DNA from: JAAYRQ01 sp035647235 | GTDB taxonomy: Bacteria > Bacillota > Syntrophomonadia > Syntrophomonadales > Syntrophomonadaceae | Direction: 5' to 3' | NCBI GenBank assembly: GCA_964514235.1 | Contig: CAZEPV010000025.1 | Coordinates: 1-23,923 of the forward strand | Length of the DNA stretch: 23,923 bases | In this document: in pieces, positions 15,179 through 22,398 of the stretch | How positions within the stretch are numbered: position 1 is the stretch's first letter | Layout of the letters: every line of letters begins with the position of its first letter | Notes under the pieces: generated by a model | Database searches by the model: none | Seen by the model: the letters and a program-made list of their open reading frames with translations, nothing else | Told to the model about the DNA's origin: nothing | Program-made: the position numbers and the translations under genes

Positions 15179-15898
15179 CTATAGACTACGCAAAAGTTTA
15201 ATCGTTTCCTCAGTAGAGACAATATGTCCAAAATCTTTTTCCATTCGTGCAAGGGCATTTTCGTGAGTAGGAATGTCACGAGCCATAGTCGCATCACCAA
15301 CAACAATATTCAAAAAGCCCAGATCTTGTGCTACCCGAACAGTACCTTCTACACAATAATCTGTGAATACACCTGTTACAACTAGACAATCTATTTGCCA
15401 ATTTCTTAGATAACGTTCAAGAATTGTTCCAGTAAAAGCTATACTCTGTGGTTTATCAATTACAAGATCTTCTGGTTTTTGTACCGCAAGTAGTTCATCT
15501 ACAATTTCAACATCCCATGTCCCTTCACAAAATACACCTGGAGCCAGATTGTTATACCAGTTAAAGGCGGCATGCTCATATGTACCAGGTTTCATATCTG
15601 TAAAACCTTTTTTCCTGAATACCCTAGCCCAAATTACAGGGGCATCAATCCGCCTAAATTCCTCAACTATCTTTATCGTGTTTTCAATCGCCCCAGATTT
15701 GCGTATTATTTCCCAGCTTTGCCAACCTACTTTGTCAAGTAGACCACCTTCTGTGCAGCAATCATTTTCAAAATCTATTGCCAGAAGCGCCACATTATCC
15801 CTTTTCACAAATTGTCTCCAATTAATATCTTCCCAAAGGGGATTTTCAGGTATTTCGACTTTAAATTCACCTTCACCGATAATAATTTTTCCGTCCAT
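15179..15898 (-). CDS. Isochorismatase-like cysteine hydrolase
   Basis: The protein is 239 residues; TAGGAGGT sits 8 nt before the ATG. The fold and catalytic triad of the family are visible: D42 in 'LLAIDFENDC', K149 in 'LVIDKPQSIAF', and C182 in 'TGVFTDYCVEGTVRVAQDLG' with the usual non-proline cis-peptide site before it. Members hydrolyse amides, carbamoyl groups or vinyl ethers of small acids (nicotinamidase, N-carbamoylsarcosine amidase, biuret hydrolase, maleamate amidase, isochorismatase). About 35 extra N-terminal residues precede the core, as in several ring-degradation amidases. It is divergent from the CoA ligase operon and shares its operator motif, so it very likely serves the same pathway. 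Substrate unknown. Confidence 0.88.
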   Translation of the reverse strand: MDGKIIIGEGEFKVEIPENPLWEDINWRQFVKRDNVALLAIDFENDCCTEGGLLDKVGWQSWEIIRKSGAIENTIKIVEEFRRIDAPVIWARVFRKKGFTDMKPGTYEHAAFNWYNNLAPGVFCEGTWDVEIVDELLAVQKPEDLVIDKPQSIAFTGTILERYLRNWQIDCLVVTGVFTDYCVEGTVRVAQDLGFLNIVVGDATMARDIPTHENALARMEKDFGHIVSTEETIKLLRSL

Positions 15899-16095
15899 AA
15901 TAAAATACCTCCTATCTTTATTTGGCTTTTACACCAATCTGTTCGATAAAAACTGGATGTATCATATGTTTTTTAGTTCAAAAGACAGCAATTATTGCAG
16001 TTAGTTTTTATTCAAACCCTTCAGAATACTTCCCAATGCGCTTTTTAAACAGTTGTTCTTGTGGCTTATTGTTCCAACATCATAATATTTGCCGT

Positions 16096-16111
16096 TCATA
16101 CGCACGTACGA
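16096..16111. promoter_or_regulatory. Operator copy 1
   Basis: TCATACGCACGTACGA, an inverted repeat of form TCRTAC-N4-GTAYGA. It lies 10 nt downstream of the minus-strand -10 box, over the expected transcription start of the hydrolase gene. Matches operator copy 2 at 14 of 16 positions. Confidence 0.7.
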
Positions 16112-16121
16112 GCTTGATTAT

Positions 16122-16150
16122 ATAATAATATTTCAGTCCTATAATGTCAA
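16122..16150 (-). promoter_or_regulatory. Promoter of the isochorismatase-like gene
   Basis: Minus strand: consensus TTGACA (16150-16145), 17-bp spacer, TATTAT (16127-16122). The transcript would have a leader of about 215 nt with no feature that I recognise. Confidence 0.65.
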
Positions 16151-16227
16151 TGAGTATTCTGCCGTTATTATACTCCATGTGCTCCACGTGAAGCGCATTA
16201 TTAAGCTTAATATTTTGTTCCTTATTA

Positions 16228-16257
16228 TTGACAAAAATAATATAAACATGCGACAAT
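16228..16257 (+). promoter_or_regulatory. Promoter of the CoA-ligase operon
   Basis: Consensus TTGACA (16228-16233), 18-bp spacer, GACAAT (16252-16257), 63 bp before the ATG. Confidence 0.55.
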
Positions 16258-16265
16258 AAAAATAA

Positions 16266-16281
16266 TCATACGTATGTACGA
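16266..16281. promoter_or_regulatory. Operator copy 2
   Basis: TCATACGTATGTACGA, same inverted-repeat form as copy 1, 8 nt downstream of the plus-strand -10 box. Binding would block transcription of the ligase operon. Likely target of the TetR protein at 20197-20805. Confidence 0.7.
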
Positions 16282-16320
16282 ACGGCAAAATAAGCAAAAT
16301 GATGTAAAGGAGAATCGAAA

Positions 16321-17664
16321 ATGGAGAATAAACTTTATTGGAATCCCGAAGTCGAAGGTTTGGACAAAAACGAATTGAACAACTTAGAATTATCGGAATT
16401 GAAAAAAGAACTGCAATATGTTTACTCTACTTCTGAGTTTTATCGGAAAAAGTTTGACTCAGTGAATTTCCACCCAGACGATTTTACTGATTTTAGTGAT
16501 ATGGGAAAGGTACCCTTTACAACAAAGAATGAACTGCTCCAGTCGCAAGAAGAATATGGTGGACTAGGCGGGCACTGCTGTGCCCCATATAGCGATGTTG
16601 TTAGACTGCAAGGTACTAGTGGAACAACTGCCAAGTCACTTTATATTGGCTTAACTAAAAATGATGTTGAGGTGTGGAATGAACTATTTGCACGCCATGC
16701 CTGGATAGGCGGAATCCGCCCAGGGGATCGGTTTGTCAATCCTTGTAATTTCACGCTTTTGGCTGGAGGGCTATCAGAATCAGTATCTGCCGAGGCTATG
16801 GGGTATGGAGTTATTCCAGCTCCCATTTCTAGCACTTCGATGGAAAAATTCCTAGAAATAATTAAAGACCTACAACCTAACGTAATCATGATGACCCCAT
16901 CGAGCTCAGCCTTTTTAGCTGAACAAGTACGAACCATACTGGGCATTGAACCCCATGAATTAGGCTATAAAAAGGGCTTTTTAGCGGGTGAACCATTACC
17001 TGAAGAGGTAAGGAAACATATCGAAAAAGAATGGGGAATCGAGGCTAGGAGCTTTTTCGGGATGGCAGATGTGGCCGTTGATATGGCTGCTGAATGTGAA
17101 CTTAAAAATGGTATGCATTTTGTAGGGCAAGGTTTAGTATATTTCGAACTAATAGATCCCGATACAGAGCAAGTTTTGGAAATGAAGGATGGGGTAACTG
17201 GGGAACTAGTTTATACAACTTTACAAAGAGAATGTACCCCCGCCATACGTTATCGGAGTCGAGACATGGCGAAGGTTTGGGTTTCACCCTGCCCATGTGG
17301 TAGAAATACACCACGAATTGAAATAATCGGGCGCTCAGATGACATGATCAAAGTCAAGGGCTTAAATGTATTCCCATCGGCGGTGCAAAAGGTAGTAACA
17401 TCCTTTATCCCTGAAACTACAGGTGAATTACGCATTGTACTAGACAAAAAACCAATTGGACACACGATTGGGGAAAACTTAGTCTTGAAAATTGAACATG
17501 GTAATGAAGTCGCTGCTACAGGCTTGGATGATCTGGCACAAAGAATTAAGGAACAAATAAGGGCAACCTTGCAAATCAATCCTATAATCAGGCTGGTTCC
17601 TCCCAACACTATACCAAAATCGCAATACAAAGTAGATTTATTTGAAAGATTGTACGAAGAATAA
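16321..17664 (+). CDS. Phenylacetate-CoA-ligase-like (PaaK family) AMP-forming acyl-CoA ligase
   Basis: The protein is 447 residues, close to the 430-440 of PaaK; AAAGGAGA precedes the ATG. It would activate a carboxylic acid with ATP and CoA in the cytoplasm. Motifs: phosphate loop 'LQGTSGTTAKS' (96-106), 'LAGEPLP' (221-227), 'FFGMADVAVDMAAEC' (245-259) in place of PaaK's 'YGLSE...EC', 'YRSRD' (311-315), a Cys pair 'CPCGR' (324-328) and 'GRSDDMIKVKGLNVFP' (337-352), then a C-terminal 'IPKSQYK' whose K437 is the likely adenylation lysine. PaaK relatives act on aryl or arylacetic acids. The altered A5 region (MADV for LSE) warns against naming the substrate. First gene of a plus-strand operon. 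Confidence 0.88.
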   Translation: MENKLYWNPEVEGLDKNELNNLELSELKKELQYVYSTSEFYRKKFDSVNFHPDDFTDFSDMGKVPFTTKNELLQSQEEYGGLGGHCCAPYSDVVRLQGTSGTTAKSLYIGLTKNDVEVWNELFARHAWIGGIRPGDRFVNPCNFTLLAGGLSESVSAEAMGYGVIPAPISSTSMEKFLEIIKDLQPNVIMMTPSSSAFLAEQVRTILGIEPHELGYKKGFLAGEPLPEEVRKHIEKEWGIEARSFFGMADVAVDMAAECELKNGMHFVGQGLVYFELIDPDTEQVLEMKDGVTGELVYTTLQRECTPAIRYRSRDMAKVWVSPCPCGRNTPRIEIIGRSDDMIKVKGLNVFPSAVQKVVTSFIPETTGELRIVLDKKPIGHTIGENLVLKIEHGNEVAATGLDDLAQRIKEQIRATLQINPIIRLVPPNTIPKSQYKVDLFERLYEE

Positions 17665-17719
17665 TACCCAGAATACTATGTTGCTATGAGAATATTTAAC
17701 TGTTGGAGGAGTTGCACTT

Positions 17720-18949
17720 ATGGATAAAGGTAGAGTTTTTTATGGATGGTGGATCGTTATTGGCTGTACATTGATTATGGCTGCAACATGTGGCATTGCA
17801 ATGAACAGTATCCCGGTTGCCTATAAACCTATTGCTAGTACTTTTGGTTTCAAAATGGGCGAAGTTTCCATTATTACTTCATTAATGGCTTTATCAGCTA
17901 TGCTCGCCGCATTAGTGGTAGGCAAATTAATGAGCAAAATTAATGTCAGACTATTAACTACTGTTTGTGGCCTATTATATTGTGTAGGTTTAACAAGCTA
18001 TGCTTTTTGTTCCAATTTAGTACACTTCTATGCCGCCTCGGTTATAATTGGCATCGGGGCAGCGGGAACATATTTGATACCAATATCAGTTATTATTACC
18101 AATTGGTTCAACGAAAAGCGTGGCTTGGCTTTGGCTATTGCTTTCGCTGGAACTGGTGTAGGTGGGATAATATTTGGACCACTGATGAACTATATGATTA
18201 CCATCGTAGGAGTAAGTAAAACATTCTTATTAGTCGGTGCTATTTCTGCTATTTTAATTTTACCCGTGACCTTATTCTTACTCAGATTAACCCCAGTAGA
18301 AATGGGGTTATTACCCTATGGCAATCAGGAAGAATTGCTAAACGGTGCAGAAGAATTGACAACTAATGGTCTAACTCTAGGCCAAGCATCCAAAACTCTG
18401 AGCTTCTGGCTATTAGCCATTGCAATTATATTTTGGTCATCAGCAACTATCGGCATCCAAATGCATATTCCATCATACTTTACCCATATTGGTTATTCTG
18501 CTGCCTTCGCGGCAGGAATTTTTGCTGCAGTAAACGGAATTTTAATGTTAGGTAAATTAGTCATAGGCTTAGTGGCTGATAAATTTGGGACCAAAACAAG
18601 TATTTATTATATATTCATTATTGGCTTACTCGCCATATTTACTTTGAATTTTGTAAATATTAAATTGGTGGCATATTTGTTTGCAGGATTAGCTGGTTTG
18701 GCCGCCGCGATAATGACTATACCACTCGCTTTATGGACTGCCGAGATCTTAGGAAAAAAAGATTTTGCTATGATTTATTCTTTGATGAATGTTTGTTTAA
18801 CCCTTGGGGTGGCCTGCGGACCACCAATAACTGGTTTTATTTTCGATGCTAATAATAGTTATCTCCCCTCAATTTATCTGTGGATTGGGGTTCTGGCTTT
18901 ATCTATGGTGATAGCATTGATAGCCTATGGAAGAAGACCCCAATTCTGA
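17720..18949 (+). CDS. MFS transporter, oxalate/formate-antiporter-like (OFA/MCT-type)
   Basis: The protein is 409 residues with about 12 hydrophobic segments split 6+6 by a polar loop near residues 195-230; GGAGGAG precedes the ATG. It begins 'VFYGWWIVIGCTLIMA', the N-terminal 'YGWw' motif of the OFA and monocarboxylate-porter-like MFS groups, and has 'NWFNEKRGLALAIAFAGTGVGG' (127-148), the conserved loop 2-3/TM5 region of that family. It most likely imports the organic acid that the upstream ligase activates. 55 bp after the ligase gene and in the same operon. Direction and substrate are inferred only from context. Confidence 0.88.
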   Translation: MDKGRVFYGWWIVIGCTLIMAATCGIAMNSIPVAYKPIASTFGFKMGEVSIITSLMALSAMLAALVVGKLMSKINVRLLTTVCGLLYCVGLTSYAFCSNLVHFYAASVIIGIGAAGTYLIPISVIITNWFNEKRGLALAIAFAGTGVGGIIFGPLMNYMITIVGVSKTFLLVGAISAILILPVTLFLLRLTPVEMGLLPYGNQEELLNGAEELTTNGLTLGQASKTLSFWLLAIAIIFWSSATIGIQMHIPSYFTHIGYSAAFAAGIFAAVNGILMLGKLVIGLVADKFGTKTSIYYIFIIGLLAIFTLNFVNIKLVAYLFAGLAGLAAAIMTIPLALWTAEILGKKDFAMIYSLMNVCLTLGVACGPPITGFIFDANNSYLPSIYLWIGVLALSMVIALIAYGRRPQF

Positions 18950-19028
18950 TATTAGCATTGTCCAACAAACATCTTCAGAAAGGTTTTTTAAAATTTTGCT
19001 TAAATTTTTTTACAAGGAGGCAAGAAAT

Positions 19029-19985
19029 ATGATTGTTGATTGTTCAAATACTTTACCCCAATTTTTATTTGATGATATGAAAAATCCCGCCCCAGGCTTT
19101 GAAGGCTATTTTGCCTTATTTGGATTACGATATGCCCGATGGGCTGGTTGGAGCGATGAAGAATTTTATGGACGTCTCCAAAAAGATTCCTATCAAAGTG
19201 TAAATGTCCAATTAGTCGAAGATCTGGAAAAAGAATTAACTATGGATAAATTTATTGACCAATTACAGAAAGCAGGAATTACTTTACATGCAATTCATAA
19301 CATGGACTATGGTCGTGATCCCTTAGCCGAAACCTTTGACCATGATTATGTAGCAGATATTCTTAAAAGTTATCCTGGGCAGTTCTTAGGGTATGCAGGA
19401 TATAACCCCCACAAGGGCACTCGTAGTTTAAAAACTGTACGCAAGGCATTGGAGAACCAAGGATATAAGGCTGTAGTAATCAGTCCATATAATCATGGAG
19501 TTTTTGCTGATGATCGTAAATATTATCCATTGTATGCTCTTTGTGAAGAGGCAAATGTCCCTATTTGGATTCATACTTCGGTAAACTATCTTACAAATAC
19601 ATCAATATATTACGGTCACCCCTCGCATTTAGAACACCCCCTGATTGATTTTCCGAATTTGAAAATAATTGCTGGGCATGGAGGATGGCCATGGGGTAAT
19701 GAATTGGTCACAATGCTAATTAAATACGACAATCTTTATACTGATATGTCAGCAACTAGACCCCGCTATATTTCCGCACCTAATACTGGTTGGGATATGC
19801 TTTTCGGGTATTTGAAAAACCTAATTCAGGATAAGGTGATTTTCTCATCAGACTGGCTATCTATGGGGGAACCCATTGAAGCAATTTTGCAGGAAATAGA
19901 GGAATGGCAGCTAAAGGATAACGTAAAAGAAAAATTCTTTTGGAAAAATGCAAATCGGGTATTTGGATTAGGATTGGAAAAATAA
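19029..19985 (+). CDS. Amidohydrolase-2 family protein lacking the N-terminal HxH
   Basis: The protein is 318 residues from the ATG at 19029, chosen for AAGGAGG 8 nt upstream; an in-frame ATG at 18927 would overlap the transporter gene. The C-terminal blocks of amidohydrolase-2 (ACMSD / gamma-resorcylate decarboxylase / TIM-barrel hydrolase) proteins are there: 'PIWIHTSVNY' with H182, 'KIIAGHGGWPWGNEL' with H217, and 'KVIFSSDWLSMGEP' with D275. The usual N-terminal 'DxHxH' metal pair is not: the sequence reads MIVDCSNTLP, with S6 and T8 where the histidines belong. It may still bind one metal, like some divergent family members, or work without. Decarboxylase, hydratase or hydrolase are all open. 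Same operon as the CoA ligase and transporter. Confidence 0.85.
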   Translation: MIVDCSNTLPQFLFDDMKNPAPGFEGYFALFGLRYARWAGWSDEEFYGRLQKDSYQSVNVQLVEDLEKELTMDKFIDQLQKAGITLHAIHNMDYGRDPLAETFDHDYVADILKSYPGQFLGYAGYNPHKGTRSLKTVRKALENQGYKAVVISPYNHGVFADDRKYYPLYALCEEANVPIWIHTSVNYLTNTSIYYGHPSHLEHPLIDFPNLKIIAGHGGWPWGNELVTMLIKYDNLYTDMSATRPRYISAPNTGWDMLFGYLKNLIQDKVIFSSDWLSMGEPIEAILQEIEEWQLKDNVKEKFFWKNANRVFGLGLEK

Positions 19986-20021
19986 TTAACAAGAATAATT
20001 ATAAAATTAATAATTTATATT

Positions 20022-20050
20022 TAAGGTCTGGCTTTAGCTGCCAGACCTTA
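20022..20050 (+). terminator. Stem-loop behind the amidohydrolase gene
   Basis: TAAGGTCTGGC/GCCAGACCTTA, a perfect 11-bp stem with 7-nt loop, 36 bp past the stop. No strong T run follows, so read-through into the TetR gene is possible. Parts of the word AAGGTCT recur at about 20121 and 20151. Confidence 0.6.
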
Positions 20051-20196
20051 ATATGTCTAATAAGGTAATAATTTTGAAATTATGACTAATATTTCGTAAA
20101 ATATAGTAGAAATTATTAAGACCTTATTGAAATTCTAATGTAGGATTAAGGTCTAAAGGATATAGCTGATGTGAAAATATTTTGGAGGTAATTTAA

Positions 20197-20805
20197 TTGG
20201 AAAGTAAACATAATGGGCAGAAAACTAAAATTATACAGGCGGCAATGAAGGTGCTTTTTGAACAGGGGTTAAATGAAATGACCTTTAGAAGTGTAGCTGC
20301 AGAGGCTGGGATAAGTCCAGGTACACTTTATTATTATTACAATTCTAAAGATTTAATGTTATATGATATTCTTGATAGCAATACTAGCAAAACTGGAGGG
20401 CTAGTTAGTTTCTTGCATAATGAAGCAAAAAATAAAGATGAGGTCTTTTCAATATTAATTGATATGATGGACGATTATGTAAAAAACAATAAACAAAATA
20501 TGATTTTTTTACACATACTTCATGAGGCCGTAGGTGGCAATACGGAGTTAGCTGAAAAGTTGAATGAGAAATATCGTGCATGGTTTAAAGGCTTTGAAGA
20601 TATGATTGAAATATACTATGGTATCGAAAAGGGACCCCTAAATAGGGGGATAGCTGTCTTTATTGATGCTATGGTAGATGGATTTGCTCTAATGGAATTA
20701 TTGGGTATTAAGACTGTTGAACAGCCTGAGGTAAAACAGATTATTAGTTACATTTTATCAGAGGAATTCGGGAAAAATCTACAAAGCTTTTCGTCCCAAA
20801 ATTAA
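20197..20805 (+). CDS. TetR-family transcriptional regulator
   Basis: The protein is 202 residues from a TTG start with GGAGGT 8 nt upstream. TetR HTH at residues 28-48 ('MTFRSVAAEAGISPGTLYYY' then 'YNSKDLMLYDIL'). The C-terminal domain is helical and not diagnostic. It follows the CoA-ligase/MFS/amidohydrolase operon, separated by a stem-loop and about 210 bp, and is the obvious candidate to bind the two TCRTAC-N4-GTAYGA sites at 16096 and 16266. No copy of that site was seen before its own gene, so autoregulation is not supported. Confidence 0.88.
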   Translation: MESKHNGQKTKIIQAAMKVLFEQGLNEMTFRSVAAEAGISPGTLYYYYNSKDLMLYDILDSNTSKTGGLVSFLHNEAKNKDEVFSILIDMMDDYVKNNKQNMIFLHILHEAVGGNTELAEKLNEKYRAWFKGFEDMIEIYYGIEKGPLNRGIAVFIDAMVDGFALMELLGIKTVEQPEVKQIISYILSEEFGKNLQSFSSQN

Positions 20806-20881
20806 GATAATTATGTGGCGCGTTTGAATAAGATTAGCTTGCTAATTCTATTTCAATACCTTTACGATATATTAACCTTAA

Positions 20882-20937
20882 CAAACGCGGGGAAAACAAA
20901 CGCGGGGACGGTTCTCCGTTTGGGAATGATTTCACAA
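20882..20937. repeat. CAAACG-hairpin dispersed repeat, copy D
   Basis: A 15-nt head (CAAACGCGGGGAAAA, 20882-20896) is followed by the 26-nt hairpin unit (20897-20922, CAAACG...CGTTTG with GGGGACGGTTCTC inside) and 'ATTTCACAA'. This is the only copy in the window without an Rpn-type gene beside it. It lies next to a wrecked DUF218 gene. The preceding 75 bp (20806-20880) hold only a small ATTAGC/GCTAAT stem. Confidence 0.8.
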
Positions 20938-20939
20938 CC

Positions 20940-21338
20940 TTAGTTGCTTAATGAAAACATAGGGAACTTAAGTAGAGGCAGTTCAAAGGCTTCAGTTATT
21001 TGCTTAGGGGATAATTCCGCCGCTAGGGTCATGATTAGCTCTACCGCCACCTGTCGAATAAATAAGGATTCACCAGTTTCGCGTATTCCATGACTACCCG
21101 TTTAGCATTTTCACGCGATTTCCACCATCATTATATAAGGAGCATAGCCTTGCCCATATAAATCCACCGCCCCTAATATCCTATCTGGGCCACTACCCAT
21201 GAGCACAATAATTACATCCGACTCTTCTGGGGAATCGTTTGCGACTATTCCCGTCCCAGCAAATAAAAAAAATACTGCCAGCAAAAGCAGTATCGTTACA
21301 CCTACAATTAGAAATGGTCTATTTCTAAGTCTGGCCAC
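20940..21338 (-). pseudogene. Wrecked DUF218 (SanA/YdcF-like) membrane protein gene
   Basis: From a GTG start at 21338 (GGGAGG before it) the frame gives a short basic N-terminus, one membrane segment, then 'DVIIVLMGSGPDRILGAVDL' and 'YGQGYAPYIMMV', the opening of a DUF218 domain, and stops at 21111. The next frame continues with 'SRENAKRVVMEYAKL', which matches the later '(R)SxxTxEN' helix region of DUF218, so about 40 codons and the frame have been lost. A further open stretch to a stop at 20940 (ending LLKFPMFSLSN) is not recognised and may be from another gene. DUF218 proteins act in envelope or wall precursor functions. This copy should be dead. Confidence 0.75.
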
Positions 21339-21360
21339 AAAAATCCTCCCTATATCCCCA

Positions 21361-22353
21361 TCACCCATTCCCCCGCTCAAACCTCCAGGCATCCCTAACC
21401 ATATCCTCCATAGTCAGTTCAGCCCTCCAACCGAGTTCATGCTCTATTTTACTAGCATCGGCAAAAGATATGGCAATATCGCCAGGACGCCTTGCTACTA
21501 TTTCATAAGGAATATCAAGACCATTAACTTGGGCAAATGTATTGACTAGTTCTAACACCGAGGTACCCAGTCCAGTTCCTAAATTATAAATATTCACACC
21601 AGTTCCTAAAGCCTCGATAGCTTTTACATGCCCTCTGGCCAGATCTACCACGTGAATGTAATCCCTAACACCAGTGCCATCAACCGTATCGTAATCATCG
21701 CCAAATATACTTAGCTTAGGCAGAACCCCCTTGGCCACTTTAGTCACAAATGGCATTAAGTTATTAGGGACTCCATTAGGATCTTCCCCTATCAGCCCAC
21801 TTTCATGGGCACCTACGGGATTAAAATATCTTAGCAAACTTACAGCAAAATCGGCATTAGCGTTTACTGTATCAATTAGGATTCTCTCACTCATGGCCTT
21901 AGTTTCACCATAAGGATTAGTCGTGGCCTTTAGTTCCATATCCTCTTTAAGCGGAGATGGTTGATCACCGTATACCGTTGCAGATGAACTAAAAACAAAT
22001 TTCCCCACCCCATACTTAATACACAACTTAGCCAAGACCATGGTAGAAACGATGTTGTTATAGTAGTATTTCAGTGGTTTTGCTACCGATTCACCTACCG
22101 CCTTAAGGCCTGCGAAATGAATAAGCCCATCAATTCTATGTTTTTTATAAATGTCCTCGACTCTAGTCTCATCAGTAACATCAATTTGATAAAACTCGGG
22201 CTTAACCCCACTTATCTCATGAATTTTATCCAAAACTTCAATTTTTGAATTAACAAGGTTATCAGCAATGATTACCCTATGCTTATTTGCAATTAACTCT
22301 ATTACTGTATGGCTGCCGATAAAGCCTAGGCCACCAGTGACTAGTATCTTCAT
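21361..22353 (-). CDS. galE: UDP-glucose 4-epimerase
   Basis: The protein is 330 residues, the usual length. Extended SDR fold: NAD loop 'VTGGLGFIGSHTV' (5-17), 'DNLVNS' (31-36) for adenine ribose, 'HFAGLKAVGES' (79-89), 'FSSSATVYGD' (121-130) with the catalytic Ser/Thr, and Y148-x3-K152 in 'NPYGETKAMSE'. 'LRYFNPVGAHESG' and 'VRDYIHVVDLARGH' follow as in GalE. It interconverts UDP-glucose and UDP-galactose for surface polysaccharide or S-layer glycan. 45 bp downstream of rfbB, so likely one operon. The ribosome site (AGAGGGA) is modest. Confidence 0.94.
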   Translation of the reverse strand: MKILVTGGLGFIGSHTVIELIANKHRVIIADNLVNSKIEVLDKIHEISGVKPEFYQIDVTDETRVEDIYKKHRIDGLIHFAGLKAVGESVAKPLKYYYNNIVSTMVLAKLCIKYGVGKFVFSSSATVYGDQPSPLKEDMELKATTNPYGETKAMSERILIDTVNANADFAVSLLRYFNPVGAHESGLIGEDPNGVPNNLMPFVTKVAKGVLPKLSIFGDDYDTVDGTGVRDYIHVVDLARGHVKAIEALGTGVNIYNLGTGLGTSVLELVNTFAQVNGLDIPYEIVARRPGDIAISFADASKIEHELGWRAELTMEDMVRDAWRFERGNG

Positions 22354-22398
22354 GACTATCCCTCTTCTTCGCCATTCTCTACACTTTATTCGGAACCC

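Noticed and set aside
18927..19028. ATG at 18927 as the amidohydrolase start
   Set aside because: It overlaps the transporter gene and adds a low-quality tail; AAGGAGG precedes the ATG at 19029.
21339..21392. ATG at 21392 for the DUF218 frame
   Set aside because: It lies inside the end of galE; GGGAGG supports the GTG at 21338.
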